A DNA stretch of 64,000 nucleotides. Source: an uncultured Alteromonas sp. Lineage in GTDB: Bacteria; Pseudomonadota; Gammaproteobacteria; Enterobacterales; Alteromonadaceae. A program made the translations under genes and the position numbers. Location: NCBI RefSeq assembly GCF_913058315.1, contig NZ_CAJXQY010000005.1, positions 19,991-83,990 of the forward strand. Reading direction: 5' to 3'. Under the pieces are notes generated by a model. It saw nothing but the letters and a program-made list of their open reading frames with translations. It had not been told where the DNA came from and did no database searches. Below are positions 52,441 to 62,198 of this stretch, one piece after another. Every line of letters starts with the position of its first letter. The first letter of the stretch is position 1.

Positions 52441-53645
52441 CAGAATACAAACTCCATACCCAGTTGATACAGATTGACGCTCTCATCGAAATCGGTTCTG
52501 TCATCCACGGCTTCAAACGTAGAAATTCCCAGAGCCCCCCGGTAATGAGTCACCTCGGCCTTAAACGCCACGCTAACGCCAACATCCCAGCGTACCCCAA
52601 GGGTCACGCTCTCAAGGTCTGCCGCCTGGGTTCTGGCAAAGACGGTTTGATAACCGTAATACAACTGATCGAGATCCGGCGACAACCCCAGCGGAATGTC
52701 GCTGGCCGGCGCCTGTGGATTGGTAGCCATATCGGCGTAGGTCAGGTGCACGGTAAAGGGGTGGAAAACCAGTCCGCCCTGTATATAGTAACTTTCGATA
52801 TTCGGCGCCAGAACAGTATCTGACTGAATTTCCATCCATTCCCAGGCCAGATTGTAATCCAGTTCATCTAACGACAGACCCACCTGATAAATATCAAACG
52901 TCCCTTCCATGGTCAGGGAGTTGGCACTTTCAACAAAACCAAAGCTACGCAGTTGATCGGCGAATGCTGAGATCTCGGCCAGATTGACCCTGAAATCGGC
53001 GGTGGTGTAGGACGCTCTGAAACGCAGATTGGCGTTGTACACACCATTAAAGACAACACCTGTCAGGCCATCTATATCGGTAGCATAGCGACGATCCTGA
53101 AACTGGGTATCGCCCTGAAAAGAGCCGTAATACCCTTCAACCGAACCACTGATATTGCCTAACGCGAAATTATGGATAACGCTGGCACCGTCGTACTGAT
53201 TAAATAAAAATGCACTGTAAAGTTGCTGTGGTGGTGAAATCCACGGGTAAGCAAAGCCCACATCGATAACATCACTGTAGTAATAAAACGGCGTTCTCAT
53301 TCGTCCGCCTTTAATCAGCCAGTTATTATGTGGCACATAGCTGGCGTAAAACCATTCAACGCCGGAGTCCCGCTCGCTATTGGTATGCGCCAGCACCTGT
53401 GAAGTAATCATCAGGTTGTCGAGCAAATGATAATCTGCCTGCAGGGCAAGCAAGGTTTGTTCATTGAAGGAGACTTCATTTTCGTACCCTTCAAAGGACA
53501 CGCTGGGGTCATCGATAAAGCCGGCAACAATTCGGCCGAAACCGGATATTTCCAGCTTCTCGCTGCTCGCCAAAGCGGTTGACGATGCCAGCAGGCCAGC
53601 GCAGAGGGTGGCGCCGGACACCCTATTTCTAAACGTTGAGCTCAT
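52440..53645 (-). CDS. Outer-membrane porin-like beta-barrel protein
   Basis: 401 aa; signal peptide, FGRIVAGFIDDPSVSFEGYENEVSFNEQTLLALQADYHLLDNL, C-terminal ...LYQLGMEFVF. TGATG overlap with the next gene. Confidence 0.75.
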   Translation of the reverse strand: MSSTFRNRVSGATLCAGLLASSTALASSEKLEISGFGRIVAGFIDDPSVSFEGYENEVSFNEQTLLALQADYHLLDNLMITSQVLAHTNSERDSGVEWFYASYVPHNNWLIKGGRMRTPFYYYSDVIDVGFAYPWISPPQQLYSAFLFNQYDGASVIHNFALGNISGSVEGYYGSFQGDTQFQDRRYATDIDGLTGVVFNGVYNANLRFRASYTTADFRVNLAEISAFADQLRSFGFVESANSLTMEGTFDIYQVGLSLDELDYNLAWEWMEIQSDTVLAPNIESYYIQGGLVFHPFTVHLTYADMATNPQAPASDIPLGLSPDLDQLYYGYQTVFARTQAADLESVTLGVRWDVGVSVAFKAEVTHYRGALGISTFEAVDDRTDFDESVNLYQLGMEFVF

Positions 53646-53843
53646 AAGGTTAAAAAACTACCCAATTGAAAAAGTAATGAGGGATTAATCCCTGATAATA
53701 AAGCCGAATGACCGTCCTTTTACGAATCCCTGTGTACCCACTAACACATTCATATTACACTTCATCCTTAAGCATATATTGTAGTGCACCCGTGATCTTT
53801 GCGCACTCATTTCCAAGTTAAATAAGCAATTTAAAGGCAGATT

Positions 53844-54557
53844 ATGAAAATTGGTATCCTTGGCGCCATGGACCAGGAAGTCGCCCTGTTAAAAGCATCG
53901 CTGGACGAACTGAACACCCGGGAAGTTGCCCACCTGACTTTCTACACCGGAAAACTCCACGGCATCGACGTGGTGCTGGTCCAATGTGGTATCGGTAAAG
54001 TGGCGGCAGCAGTTGCTACCACGTTACTCATTCAGGCTTTCGAGCCCGATTTTGTGGTAAATACCGGGTCGGCCGGCGGTTTCGATACCAGCCTGGATAT
54101 TGGTGACATTGTCATTGGCAATGGCGTGCAGCACCATGATGTGAACATTACACACTTTGGCTATGAGCCGGGACAGTGCGTGGGAATGCCTACGGTCTTT
54201 GACTGTGATGAGCAACTGGTGACGGCTGCTGAAGCCGCCGCGGCCAATGCGTTACACGTAAAGACTATTCGCGGTCTGATTTGTACCGGTGACGCCTTCA
54301 TAGGTACCGACGAGGCGGCCGCGCAACTGCGTGAAGCGTTTCCAGCCATCAGTGCATCAGAAATGGAAGGCGCTGCTATCGCTCAAACCAGTCACATGCT
54401 GGGTAAACCGTTTTTGGTTATCCGCTCACTTTCCGATATCGCCGGTAAAACCTCTACCGTTTCATTCAACGCTTATCTGGAAACCGCAGCGAAAAATTCG
54501 GCTGAACTGGTAATAGGCATGATAAAGGTTATCGCTAACCGGGCAACCGAAGCCTAA
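53844..54557 (+). CDS. mtnN: 5'-methylthioadenosine/S-adenosylhomocysteine nucleosidase
   Basis: 237 aa; MKIGILGAMDQEVALLKASLD, NTGSAGGFDTSLDIGDIVI, SEMEGAAIAQTSHMLGKPFLVIRSLSDIA. Confidence 0.97.
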   Translation: MKIGILGAMDQEVALLKASLDELNTREVAHLTFYTGKLHGIDVVLVQCGIGKVAAAVATTLLIQAFEPDFVVNTGSAGGFDTSLDIGDIVIGNGVQHHDVNITHFGYEPGQCVGMPTVFDCDEQLVTAAEAAAANALHVKTIRGLICTGDAFIGTDEAAAQLREAFPAISASEMEGAAIAQTSHMLGKPFLVIRSLSDIAGKTSTVSFNAYLETAAKNSAELVIGMIKVIANRATEA

Positions 54558-54566
54558 GCCGTCGCG

Positions 54567-55514
54567 ATGATTGAGTTGCCGGCGGATACGACCCTGTCCC
54601 TGATCATTACGCTTTGCGTTATTCTGCTTGATCGGGTGTGGCGTATTCCGCCTCAGGCCCACCCCCTGACGCTTTACCGAATGCTGGTTACCAACCTGGC
54701 TATCAAGGTTTGCCCGGCGTCTTCGGCTCCGCTTACACAGCATTACATCAGCGGCACACTTGGCATTGTGGTGTTAACCGTACCGTTTTTGATAGTACTG
54801 GCGTTTGTTCTGAGTCTTGCTGAATACACCTGGTTTTTCGATGCCCTGATACTGTTTTGCTGCATTAACTTCTATTCGATTCGTCGTCAATACAAGCTGA
54901 TTACGCTGGCGTTAAGTGGCAATAAAAAGCTGCTGGCCAGGGAGCGTCTGACCCTTTTGGTTGCCCGCCAAACAAACTCGTTATCTGATATAGGTATCGC
55001 TAAAGCCGCTATAGAAGCCTATCTGCTGCGCTTTATGCAACAGTTTGTCGGAGTGATATTCTGGTTCCTGGTGGCCGGCCCGCTGGCCGCCCTGAGTTAT
55101 CGCTTGCTGCTCGAGTTTCGCTGGCAGTGGCACAGAAAAAAGCGGCAGTTCACGGCATTCGGTCTGCCGGCCTATTGGCTGAGTCAAAGCCTGATTTTAA
55201 TTCCTTACTGCCTCGGACTGTTACTGATTCTCCTGAGCACTTCGCCGATAGGTGCCATTAAAGGGCTACGGCACACGTCCCAACGGGGTATATCCTCCCT
55301 GCTGCTTAGCACATTTGGCGCAGGCATGGGCATTCAGCTGGGCGGCCCGGCTTTTTATGACGGCACCAAATTACGCAACCCACGAGTGGGCGGTTCCCGT
55401 CAGGTACGCTTTTCTGATCTGACCCATGTACTGCGCGCCATCAATCGCCAGACCTGGCTGGTCATGGTCCTCCTCACTTTGTTATTACTCCTTTGCTGGC
55501 AACTGAAATTATGA
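54567..55514 (+). CDS. Cobalamin biosynthesis CbiB/CobD-type membrane protein
   Basis: 315 aa polytopic; QFVGVIFWFLVAGPLAALSYRLL, FGAGMGIQLGGPAFYDGTKLRNPRVG matching CbiB/CobD patterns; followed by btuF. Confidence 0.82.
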   Translation: MIELPADTTLSLIITLCVILLDRVWRIPPQAHPLTLYRMLVTNLAIKVCPASSAPLTQHYISGTLGIVVLTVPFLIVLAFVLSLAEYTWFFDALILFCCINFYSIRRQYKLITLALSGNKKLLARERLTLLVARQTNSLSDIGIAKAAIEAYLLRFMQQFVGVIFWFLVAGPLAALSYRLLLEFRWQWHRKKRQFTAFGLPAYWLSQSLILIPYCLGLLLILLSTSPIGAIKGLRHTSQRGISSLLLSTFGAGMGIQLGGPAFYDGTKLRNPRVGGSRQVRFSDLTHVLRAINRQTWLVMVLLTLLLLLCWQLKL

Positions 55515-56323
55515 AGAATGCTTACTCCTGGCTATTGCTGCTTGGGCTTGTGGTGGCTGTGCGGGTCGAATCGGCCGAACGTATCGTTACCCTTTCACCT
55601 CATCTAACAGAATGGATATACAGTCTGCAGGCGCAAGACCGCCTGGTGGGCGTCAGTGCCTTTAGTGATTACCCTGAAGCCGCCGCCGAGCTGCCGGTAA
55701 TAGCCGACTACCAGGGCGTGGATTTTACCGCCTTGATGGCCCTGGAACCGGATCTGGTGCTCGCCTGGGGCGGCGGCAACAAACCCCAGGACATTGCCCG
55801 CCTGAAAAGTCTCGGCCTCAGGGTTTACATTTCCCAGCCACAGACCCTGGATGATATTGCAACGGAAATGCTCGACGTCGCCAGATTAACCGGCCAGGTT
55901 GAATCAGGCCGCAGCCTGATTAACCGGTATCGCCAGGAACTGAATCAAATACAAACGCAGTATCAAAACCTTAAGACGGTGAAAGTATTTTATTACCTGT
56001 GGGCTCAACCACTGATGACCATTGGTGAGGGCGCATGGGCCAACAAAATTCTCACCACCTGTGGCGCTGAATCGGTGTTCATTGACTCCCCCATCGACTA
56101 TCCCGAAGTGTCGGTGAAACAAGTTCTGTTGCGCCAGCCAGCATTGCTGATTGCCGCAAGTGATCAATCGGTTCAAACTCTGGAAAATTTTTGGACCCCT
56201 CACCGGTCTGTTATTGCAGCACCTCTTGTCACCGCCGATGCTAATGCCCTGCATCGCTTTACGCTTCGGATCACCGCGGCAATAGACACGTTGTGCCAAC
56301 GAATTGATCATTACCGAAAATAG
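55511..56323 (+). CDS. btuF: Cobalamin (vitamin B12) periplasmic binding protein
   Basis: 270 aa; signal peptide, ERIVTLSPHLTEWIYSLQAQDRLVGVSAFSDYPEAAAELPVIADYQGVDFTALMALEPDLVLAWGGGN. ATGA overlap with the upstream gene. Confidence 0.92.
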   Translation: MKNAYSWLLLLGLVVAVRVESAERIVTLSPHLTEWIYSLQAQDRLVGVSAFSDYPEAAAELPVIADYQGVDFTALMALEPDLVLAWGGGNKPQDIARLKSLGLRVYISQPQTLDDIATEMLDVARLTGQVESGRSLINRYRQELNQIQTQYQNLKTVKVFYYLWAQPLMTIGEGAWANKILTTCGAESVFIDSPIDYPEVSVKQVLLRQPALLIAASDQSVQTLENFWTPHRSVIAAPLVTADANALHRFTLRITAAIDTLCQRIDHYRK

Positions 56324-56331
56324 GAAAATCC

Positions 56332-56709
56332 ATGCGCCTGCTTACTTTTTCTCTCACCCTTCTCAGTTTACTGCTGTCCGGGGCGGCTTTCAGTCATGAC
56401 GGGATCCCTGACATTTCACCGGCGAGTTTGCATCACCAGGGGTTCAACGGCTTACTCTTAGATGTTCGAAGTGCTGAAGAATACAGCGCTGGTCACGTTC
56501 CCGGTGCACTCAATATCCCCCACTCAGAGATTAATTCACACCTTGCCAGCCTCGGTTCCACTCAACAACCGATACTGGTTTACTGTCGTTCCGGGCGGCG
56601 CGCAGGCATTGCCCTGAGTCAACTCTCCGAGCTCGGTTTTTCGCAGTTATATCATCTCGATGGTGACATGCAGGCCTGGCAGTCTGACGCATTACCAGTG
56701 GCGAAGTAA
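56332..56709 (+). CDS. Periplasmic rhodanese-like domain protein
   Basis: 125 aa; signal peptide, LLLDVRSAEEYSAGHVPGALNIPHSEI, active-site loop VYCRSGRRAGIA. Confidence 0.92.
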   Translation: MRLLTFSLTLLSLLLSGAAFSHDGIPDISPASLHHQGFNGLLLDVRSAEEYSAGHVPGALNIPHSEINSHLASLGSTQQPILVYCRSGRRAGIALSQLSELGFSQLYHLDGDMQAWQSDALPVAK

Positions 56710-56790
56710 ACCGGGTATATCACATCCTGGCATGGACATATCGCGGCTTTGGCGGCATCATATCGCTCTTGTTGCTACACGCGAAATGTT

Positions 56791-57186
56791 ATGACTATCG
56801 ATATATCAACGCCGGCTATGTTGTTCCCGGCGATCTCTCTTTTGTTACTGGCTTACACCAATCGTTTTCTGACCCTTGCTTCGTTGATCCGTCACTTTGA
56901 TAAGGGCGAAGACAGCGAGAGTACCCAGGCGCAGATAAAAAACCTGCGTAAACGCATCCATTATATCAAACGCATGCAGGAAACCGGCGTTTTCAGTTTT
57001 TTCCTGTGCGTACTATCGATGCTGGCTATTTATCTGTCTTACCAGTTAGCGGGCAACTGGCTGTTTGCTGCCAGCCTCGTCTTTTTGCTCTACAGCCTAT
57101 GGCAGTCAGTACTGGAAATTCGCATATCACTGGATGCCCTTGACGTGCACCTACAGGGAATGGATCTTGGCAAATCTAAAAAATAG
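56791..57186 (+). CDS. DUF2721 family membrane protein
   Basis: From ATG 56791: MTIDISTPAMLFPAISLLLLAYTNRFLTLASLIRHF..., matches DUF2721 pattern. Confidence 0.85.
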   Translation: MTIDISTPAMLFPAISLLLLAYTNRFLTLASLIRHFDKGEDSESTQAQIKNLRKRIHYIKRMQETGVFSFFLCVLSMLAIYLSYQLAGNWLFAASLVFLLYSLWQSVLEIRISLDALDVHLQGMDLGKSKK

Positions 57187-57757
57187 CGCTGAAATCTCTT
57201 ATTCAGCACTGACCCCAACGCATTTTCCAGCCGTTCTGGAACTGGGTAACCGCGTACAGGGCGAGGGTTATCTGAACCTGGAGAACCTGACCGAGTATTA
57301 CCAACGCGGCCTGAAAAATGGTATCAATGCCGGCATAGTCGCCTTTTACCGCGAACAGTTGGTTGGCTTCAGACTCACTTTTGCCCAGGGACAGTGGGAT
57401 ATCGACCAGTGGGCAACACCCCAGGACTGGGGCGTTGCGCCTGCAAGCGTTTGCTATTTTAAATGCAATACGGTGGATCCGGCCATGCAGGGATATGGTA
57501 TCGGTTCGACCTTACTGAGCAAGGCGATTGACGCTGCACGACAACAAGGCAGCCGCGCCGGTCTGGCCCATATCTGGCTGGCCAGCCCCGGTAACAGCGC
57601 ATTTAAATATTTCAGTAAAAACGGCGGCCGGTTGATAAAAGAACATCCTAACAAGTGGCAATATGCCGCCATTTATGAAGGCTACGATTGTCCGGTATGT
57701 GATGATTTGTGTGCTTGTGTGGCGGCAGAAATGTTGCTGACTTTTACCGACCAGTAA
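57065..57757 (+). CDS. GNAT family N-acetyltransferase
   Basis: YLNLENLTEYYQRGLKNGINAGIVAFYREQLVGFRLTFA...MQGYGIGSTLLSKAIDAARQQGSRAGLAHIW; the true start is likely internal (candidate TTG ~57168) because the track start lies deep in DUF2721. Confidence 0.8.
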   Translation: MLPASSFCSTAYGSQYWKFAYHWMPLTCTYREWILANLKNSAEISYSALTPTHFPAVLELGNRVQGEGYLNLENLTEYYQRGLKNGINAGIVAFYREQLVGFRLTFAQGQWDIDQWATPQDWGVAPASVCYFKCNTVDPAMQGYGIGSTLLSKAIDAARQQGSRAGLAHIWLASPGNSAFKYFSKNGGRLIKEHPNKWQYAAIYEGYDCPVCDDLCACVAAEMLLTFTDQ

Positions 57758-57795
57758 ACATCAAAGTGCGCTGCAGGACGCAGCGCACCGAACTG

Positions 57796-58995
57796 TTATG
57801 CCAGGGTGATCCGGGCAAATTTACGCTTACCTACCTGATACACATTTTCACCTTTTTCGGTCAGAACCAGGCGGGTATCGGTGACTTTTTCACCATCAAT
57901 CTTCACCGCGCCCTGCTTGATCATGCGCATGGCATCCGAAGTGGAGCCCACCAGACCGGCTTCCTTCAGGAGGTAACCTATCGCGACTTCACCGTCGGTT
58001 AAAGCAATGCTGACTTCCGGCATATCATCAGGAATGGCATTTTTCTGAAAACGCTGGATAAAATCCTGATGAGCAGCTTCGGCAGCTTCCGCAGAATGGA
58101 AGCGGGCGATAATTTCTTTCGCCAGGGTGATTTTAATGTCACGGGGATTCGCCCCATCAGCCATTTGTTGCTTAAGCTCAGCAATCTCTTCCAGCGGCTT
58201 AAAGCTCAGCAGATCGTAATAGCGCCACATCAACTCGTCAGAAATCGACATGATCTTGCCAAACATCTCGTTTGGCGCATCAGTAATGCCGATGTAGTTG
58301 TTTAACGACTTAGACATTTTCTGCACGCCATCGAGGCCTTCCAGCAATGGCATCATCAGCACAACCTGTTGTGACTGACCCTGTTCCTTTTGTAATTCGC
58401 GTCCCATCAGCAGGTTAAAGCGCTGATCGGTACCACCAAGCTCAACATCTGCTTGCAGCGCAACAGAATCCCAGCCCTGCACCAGCGGGTATAAGAACTC
58501 GTGAATAGCGATGGGCTGCTCATTGGCGTAACGCTTTTTAAAATCATCACGTTCCAGCATTCTCGCTACAGTCTGACTGGCGGCCAGTTTGATCATGCCT
58601 GCCGCGCCCAGCTGATCCATCCATTCAGAATTGAAACGGATTTGAGTTTTTTCAGGATCGAGGATCTTAAACACCTGCTCCTGATATGTTTTAGCGTTAG
58701 TAAGCACTTGCTCTTTAGTAAGTGGCTTACGGGTAACATTTTTCCCGGTGGGATCACCAATCAAGCCGGTAAAGTCACCAATCAGGAACACGACGTTGTG
58801 CCCTAATTGCTGGAAAGCACGCAATTTATTGATCAGCACCGTATGCCCAAGGTGTAAATCCGGCGCGGTAGGATCGAATCCGGCTTTGATTGTCAGCGGT
58901 TTGCCTGACTTTAATTTTTCGATCAGGGCGTCTTCGGGCAATATTTCATCAGTACCCCGTTTAATTTCGGCCAGGGCTGCTTGCCAGTCACTCAT
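57796..58995 (-). CDS. tyrS: Tyrosyl-tRNA synthetase
   Basis: 399 aa from [41 protein letters not shown] (KMSKS), C-terminal S4 domain. Confidence 0.97.
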   Translation of the reverse strand: MSDWQAALAEIKRGTDEILPEDALIEKLKSGKPLTIKAGFDPTAPDLHLGHTVLINKLRAFQQLGHNVVFLIGDFTGLIGDPTGKNVTRKPLTKEQVLTNAKTYQEQVFKILDPEKTQIRFNSEWMDQLGAAGMIKLAASQTVARMLERDDFKKRYANEQPIAIHEFLYPLVQGWDSVALQADVELGGTDQRFNLLMGRELQKEQGQSQQVVLMMPLLEGLDGVQKMSKSLNNYIGITDAPNEMFGKIMSISDELMWRYYDLLSFKPLEEIAELKQQMADGANPRDIKITLAKEIIARFHSAEAAEAAHQDFIQRFQKNAIPDDMPEVSIALTDGEVAIGYLLKEAGLVGSTSDAMRMIKQGAVKIDGEKVTDTRLVLTEKGENVYQVGKRKFARITLA

Positions 58996-59179
58996 TTTTC
59001 TGCTTCCATCTAACTTCATTCTGGGCGGGCATTTTACGCGCGCCGACCGTCTATTAAAACCCTTTATGCACTTTCTGCGGCCCGGAACGTAATTATTTCA
59101 CTTTTTCCGCCCCCAATCCCTTCAATTTTGCCAGATCCCTCTAGCATCTCAGTGCTGAAACCGCTATTCTCAGGCTGTT

Positions 59180-60496
59180 ATGAGAAAGATATATACACCT
59201 CAATTACTCACTGATTTATTTAAGCAAATGCCGCGGCCGCACCGTATTGGTCTGGTAGCCGCCAGCGCTTTGGTTGGATTACTCATTTTGCTGCCATCTG
59301 AAAAGGTGGAAGCGTCGCGCCATACTGAATCTCTGATCCTGGAAACCGGCAAGCGTTATCCGCTGTCGATGTCTCTAACCGAGTCAGATATTCTTATTGA
59401 GCAGGAAGACGAACCACAATGGCAAACCTATACGGTTAAGAGTGGTGATACGCTGGCCAAAATTTTCAAGCGCGCCGGTTTAAGCCCGAAAGACACCTAT
59501 GCAGTAAGTCATGCTGGTGAGCAGGCGAAAACCCTGGTAACCCTGTTACCGGGCGATAAGCTCGATCTTAACGTGATTGATAATCAGTTTGCCGGTTTAC
59601 GCTATGCGCTGTCGCCAACCGATACCCTGTTCATTGAACCCCAGAGTGAAACCGATGACCTGGTGTCGCGCATCGACAGCAAACCGGTGGAAGTACGTCA
59701 CAATTTTGCCCAGGGCGAAATTACCTCGAGCTTTTGGAATGCCGGGGTAGCTGCCGGCCTTACCGATAATCAGATTATGCACCTGGCCGGCATTTTTGGC
59801 TGGGATATCGACTTCGCCATGGAAATTCGCGCCGGCGATACCTTTAATGTGGTGTATGAAGAACGCTATATCGATGGAGAATTTGTTGGCTACGGTGACA
59901 TAGTCGCCGCCGAATTTGTTAATCAGGGTGAACGGTTTGCCGCCATTCAGCACGAAGATGGCAACTACTATACGCCGGAAGGCCGCAGCATGCGTAAGAG
60001 CTTCCTGCGCGCGCCCATTAACTTTAAATATGTCAGCTCGAATTTCAGCAAGGCTCGTTTTCATCCGGTTCAAAAGCGCTGGAAAGCCCATCGTGGTACC
60101 GATTATGTCGCCGCGGTAGGTACCCCGGTAATGGCGGCCGGTGACGGTAAAGTCATCGAAGCAAGCTATAACAAATACAATGGCAATTACGTTTTCATTC
60201 AGCACGGCGAAAAGTACACTACCAAATATTTACACTTCAAAAAGAAAGCGGTGAAGAAAGGTGATTTCGTCAAGCAGGGTCAGACCATAGGTTACCTCGG
60301 CAGCACCGGACTGGCTTCAGGGCCACACGTGCATTACGAGTTTTTGGTTGATGGTGTCCATCGCAACCCGCGTACCGTCGATTTACCCAAGGCACTGCCA
60401 ATCGACCCCAAACAGCGCGCTGCCTTTATGCAGATCGCCGAGCAACGCCTCGCTCAACTCGGTACCTCCCGTCGCATAATGTTGGCCATGCAATAA
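59180..60496 (+). CDS. Peptidoglycan DD-metalloendopeptidase, M23 family, OapA/LysM-type N-terminus
   Basis: 438 aa; TM, WQTYTVKSGDTLAKIFKRAGL, HRGTDYVAAVGTPVMAAGDGKV, SGPHVHYEFLVDGVHRNP. Confidence 0.94.
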   Translation: MRKIYTPQLLTDLFKQMPRPHRIGLVAASALVGLLILLPSEKVEASRHTESLILETGKRYPLSMSLTESDILIEQEDEPQWQTYTVKSGDTLAKIFKRAGLSPKDTYAVSHAGEQAKTLVTLLPGDKLDLNVIDNQFAGLRYALSPTDTLFIEPQSETDDLVSRIDSKPVEVRHNFAQGEITSSFWNAGVAAGLTDNQIMHLAGIFGWDIDFAMEIRAGDTFNVVYEERYIDGEFVGYGDIVAAEFVNQGERFAAIQHEDGNYYTPEGRSMRKSFLRAPINFKYVSSNFSKARFHPVQKRWKAHRGTDYVAAVGTPVMAAGDGKVIEASYNKYNGNYVFIQHGEKYTTKYLHFKKKAVKKGDFVKQGQTIGYLGSTGLASGPHVHYEFLVDGVHRNPRTVDLPKALPIDPKQRAAFMQIAEQRLAQLGTSRRIMLAMQ

Positions 60497-60500
60497 ACCC

Positions 60501-61628
60501 ATGGCCTACTATATTGGCGTTATGTCGGGTACCAGTATGGATGGTGTGGACGCCATTCTGACAGACATTACCGACACTGCAATAGCGCCAATCGCCGCCG
60601 TTTCTGTTCCTTATCCTGCCGGTCTGCTGGAACAACTCCATCAGCTCTGTGGTATCAGTCCCAATGAAATCAATCATCTGGGCCAGGCCGATCGGGCCGT
60701 TGGCCGCGTGTTTGCAGAGGCGGTCAACAAGTTACTGGCTGAGCACCATTTATCCCCGGCAGATATTCAGGCAATAGGGTCTCACGGACAGACTGTTCGC
60801 CACTACCCTGAAGGCCCTCCCGGCAACCAGAATGAAGATGGGTTTACCCTGCAAATTGGCGATCCCAATACCATCGCGACCCTTACTGGCATCGACGTAG
60901 TCGCCGACTTCCGCCGCAAGGACATCGCCTACGGCGGTCAGGGAGCCCCCCTGGTTCCAGCCTTTCACGCGGCCCGATTTGCTGAACTCGGAAAAAATCG
61001 CGCCATCGTCAATATCGGCGGTTTTGCTAATATCACTGTGCTTGAAGGCATTGATGCCAGTGCAATTCGTGGCTTTGATACCGGTCCCGGCAATGCCCTG
61101 ATGGACGGCTGGTGCTTACAACACCTCAACCAACCATTCGACCGGGATGGTCAGTGGGCTGCCAGTGGCAACGTCCACGAAGCGCTTCTGAGCAGCCTTC
61201 TGGCCGACCCCTACTTTGTCAGCACCGGGCCGAAAAGCACCGGCCGCGAATACTTTAATCTGGTCTGGCTGCGTCATCATTTGCACAGTCTGGATACCCC
61301 TATTGCCGCCGAGGATGTTCAGGCTACCTTGCTTGCGCTAACCGCGATCACCATCGCCGATAAGGTTAACGCTCTGGCGCAGATCAGAGAATGTTATGTG
61401 TGTGGCGGAGGGGCGTTTAACAGCCAGCTAATGGCGCAGTTGGAAGCGTTACTGCCACACTGCAAAGTCATGGCCACGGATAGTCTGGCCCTCAACCCGC
61501 AATGGGTTGAGGGAGTAGCCTTTGCCTGGCTGGCCTGGGCCTATTTCCATCGGGTCCCCGGCAATGTACCTAACGTAACAGGAGCTTCCCGCGCCGTGGT
61601 GCTGGGTAGCCTGACCCTGGCTGATTAA
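60501..61628 (+). CDS. anmK: Anhydro-N-acetylmuramic acid kinase
   Basis: 375 aa; YYIGVMSGTSMDGVDAIL, GSHGQTVRHYPEGP, NIGGFANITVL, FDTGPGNALMDGWC. Confidence 0.97.
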   Translation: MAYYIGVMSGTSMDGVDAILTDITDTAIAPIAAVSVPYPAGLLEQLHQLCGISPNEINHLGQADRAVGRVFAEAVNKLLAEHHLSPADIQAIGSHGQTVRHYPEGPPGNQNEDGFTLQIGDPNTIATLTGIDVVADFRRKDIAYGGQGAPLVPAFHAARFAELGKNRAIVNIGGFANITVLEGIDASAIRGFDTGPGNALMDGWCLQHLNQPFDRDGQWAASGNVHEALLSSLLADPYFVSTGPKSTGREYFNLVWLRHHLHSLDTPIAAEDVQATLLALTAITIADKVNALAQIRECYVCGGGAFNSQLMAQLEALLPHCKVMATDSLALNPQWVEGVAFAWLAWAYFHRVPGNVPNVTGASRAVVLGSLTLAD

Positions 61629-61657
61629 TCGGGCTGATTTGCAAAGGAAAACTAATA

Positions 61658-62122
61658 ATGCGTAAACTCGATGACACCGACATAGCCATACTGGCCTGTG
61701 TATTTAAAGACCCGTGCATAACCAATAAAGCCATTGCCAGCCATGTTGATCTGGCACCATCCTCATGCCTGGAGCGGATCAAGCGCTTACAAAATGAAGG
61801 CATTATATTAGGCGCCCGCAGTCAGTTAAATTTCGCTTTACTGGGCGGTCATATTCAGGCCATGGTGGCGGTTAGACTGGCCTCGCACAGCCGTGATACG
61901 GTGGCGCAGTTTCAGCAGCAGCTGGTTGATCAGAAAGAGGTCCTCAGCGTGTTTCACATGGGCGGAGAAAATGACTTCTTACTGCATGTCTGTGTGCCCG
62001 ACGCGTTGCACCTGCGCGACTTTATTTTTAATCAGGTTACAGGCCGTGATGAGGTAGTGCATGTGGAAACCACCCTTATTTACGATCACGTGACCAGTAA
62101 CTCCCTCCCATACTTCGAATAA
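61658..62122 (+). CDS. Lrp/AsnC family transcriptional regulator
   Basis: 154 aa; KLDDTDIAILACVFKDPCITNKAIASHVDLAPSSCLERIKRLQNEGII HTH plus RAM-type C-terminus. Confidence 0.92.
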   Translation: MRKLDDTDIAILACVFKDPCITNKAIASHVDLAPSSCLERIKRLQNEGIILGARSQLNFALLGGHIQAMVAVRLASHSRDTVAQFQQQLVDQKEVLSVFHMGGENDFLLHVCVPDALHLRDFIFNQVTGRDEVVHVETTLIYDHVTSNSLPYFE

Positions 62123-62198
62123 ACTAAAAACCTTCTTGTTGCGTAGTAATTGCATTCGCGCACAAGCGCTGGTTTTTACTATTAAGCAAGGAGACTTA

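Noticed and set aside
53646-53843. Possible cobalamin riboswitch upstream of mtnN-cbiB-btuF
   Set aside because: No recognisable B12-box-like sequence seen by eye; a covariance-model search would be decisive.
59597-60205. 202-aa minus-strand ORF antisense to the M23 peptidase
   Set aside because: Shadow ORF within a high-confidence gene.
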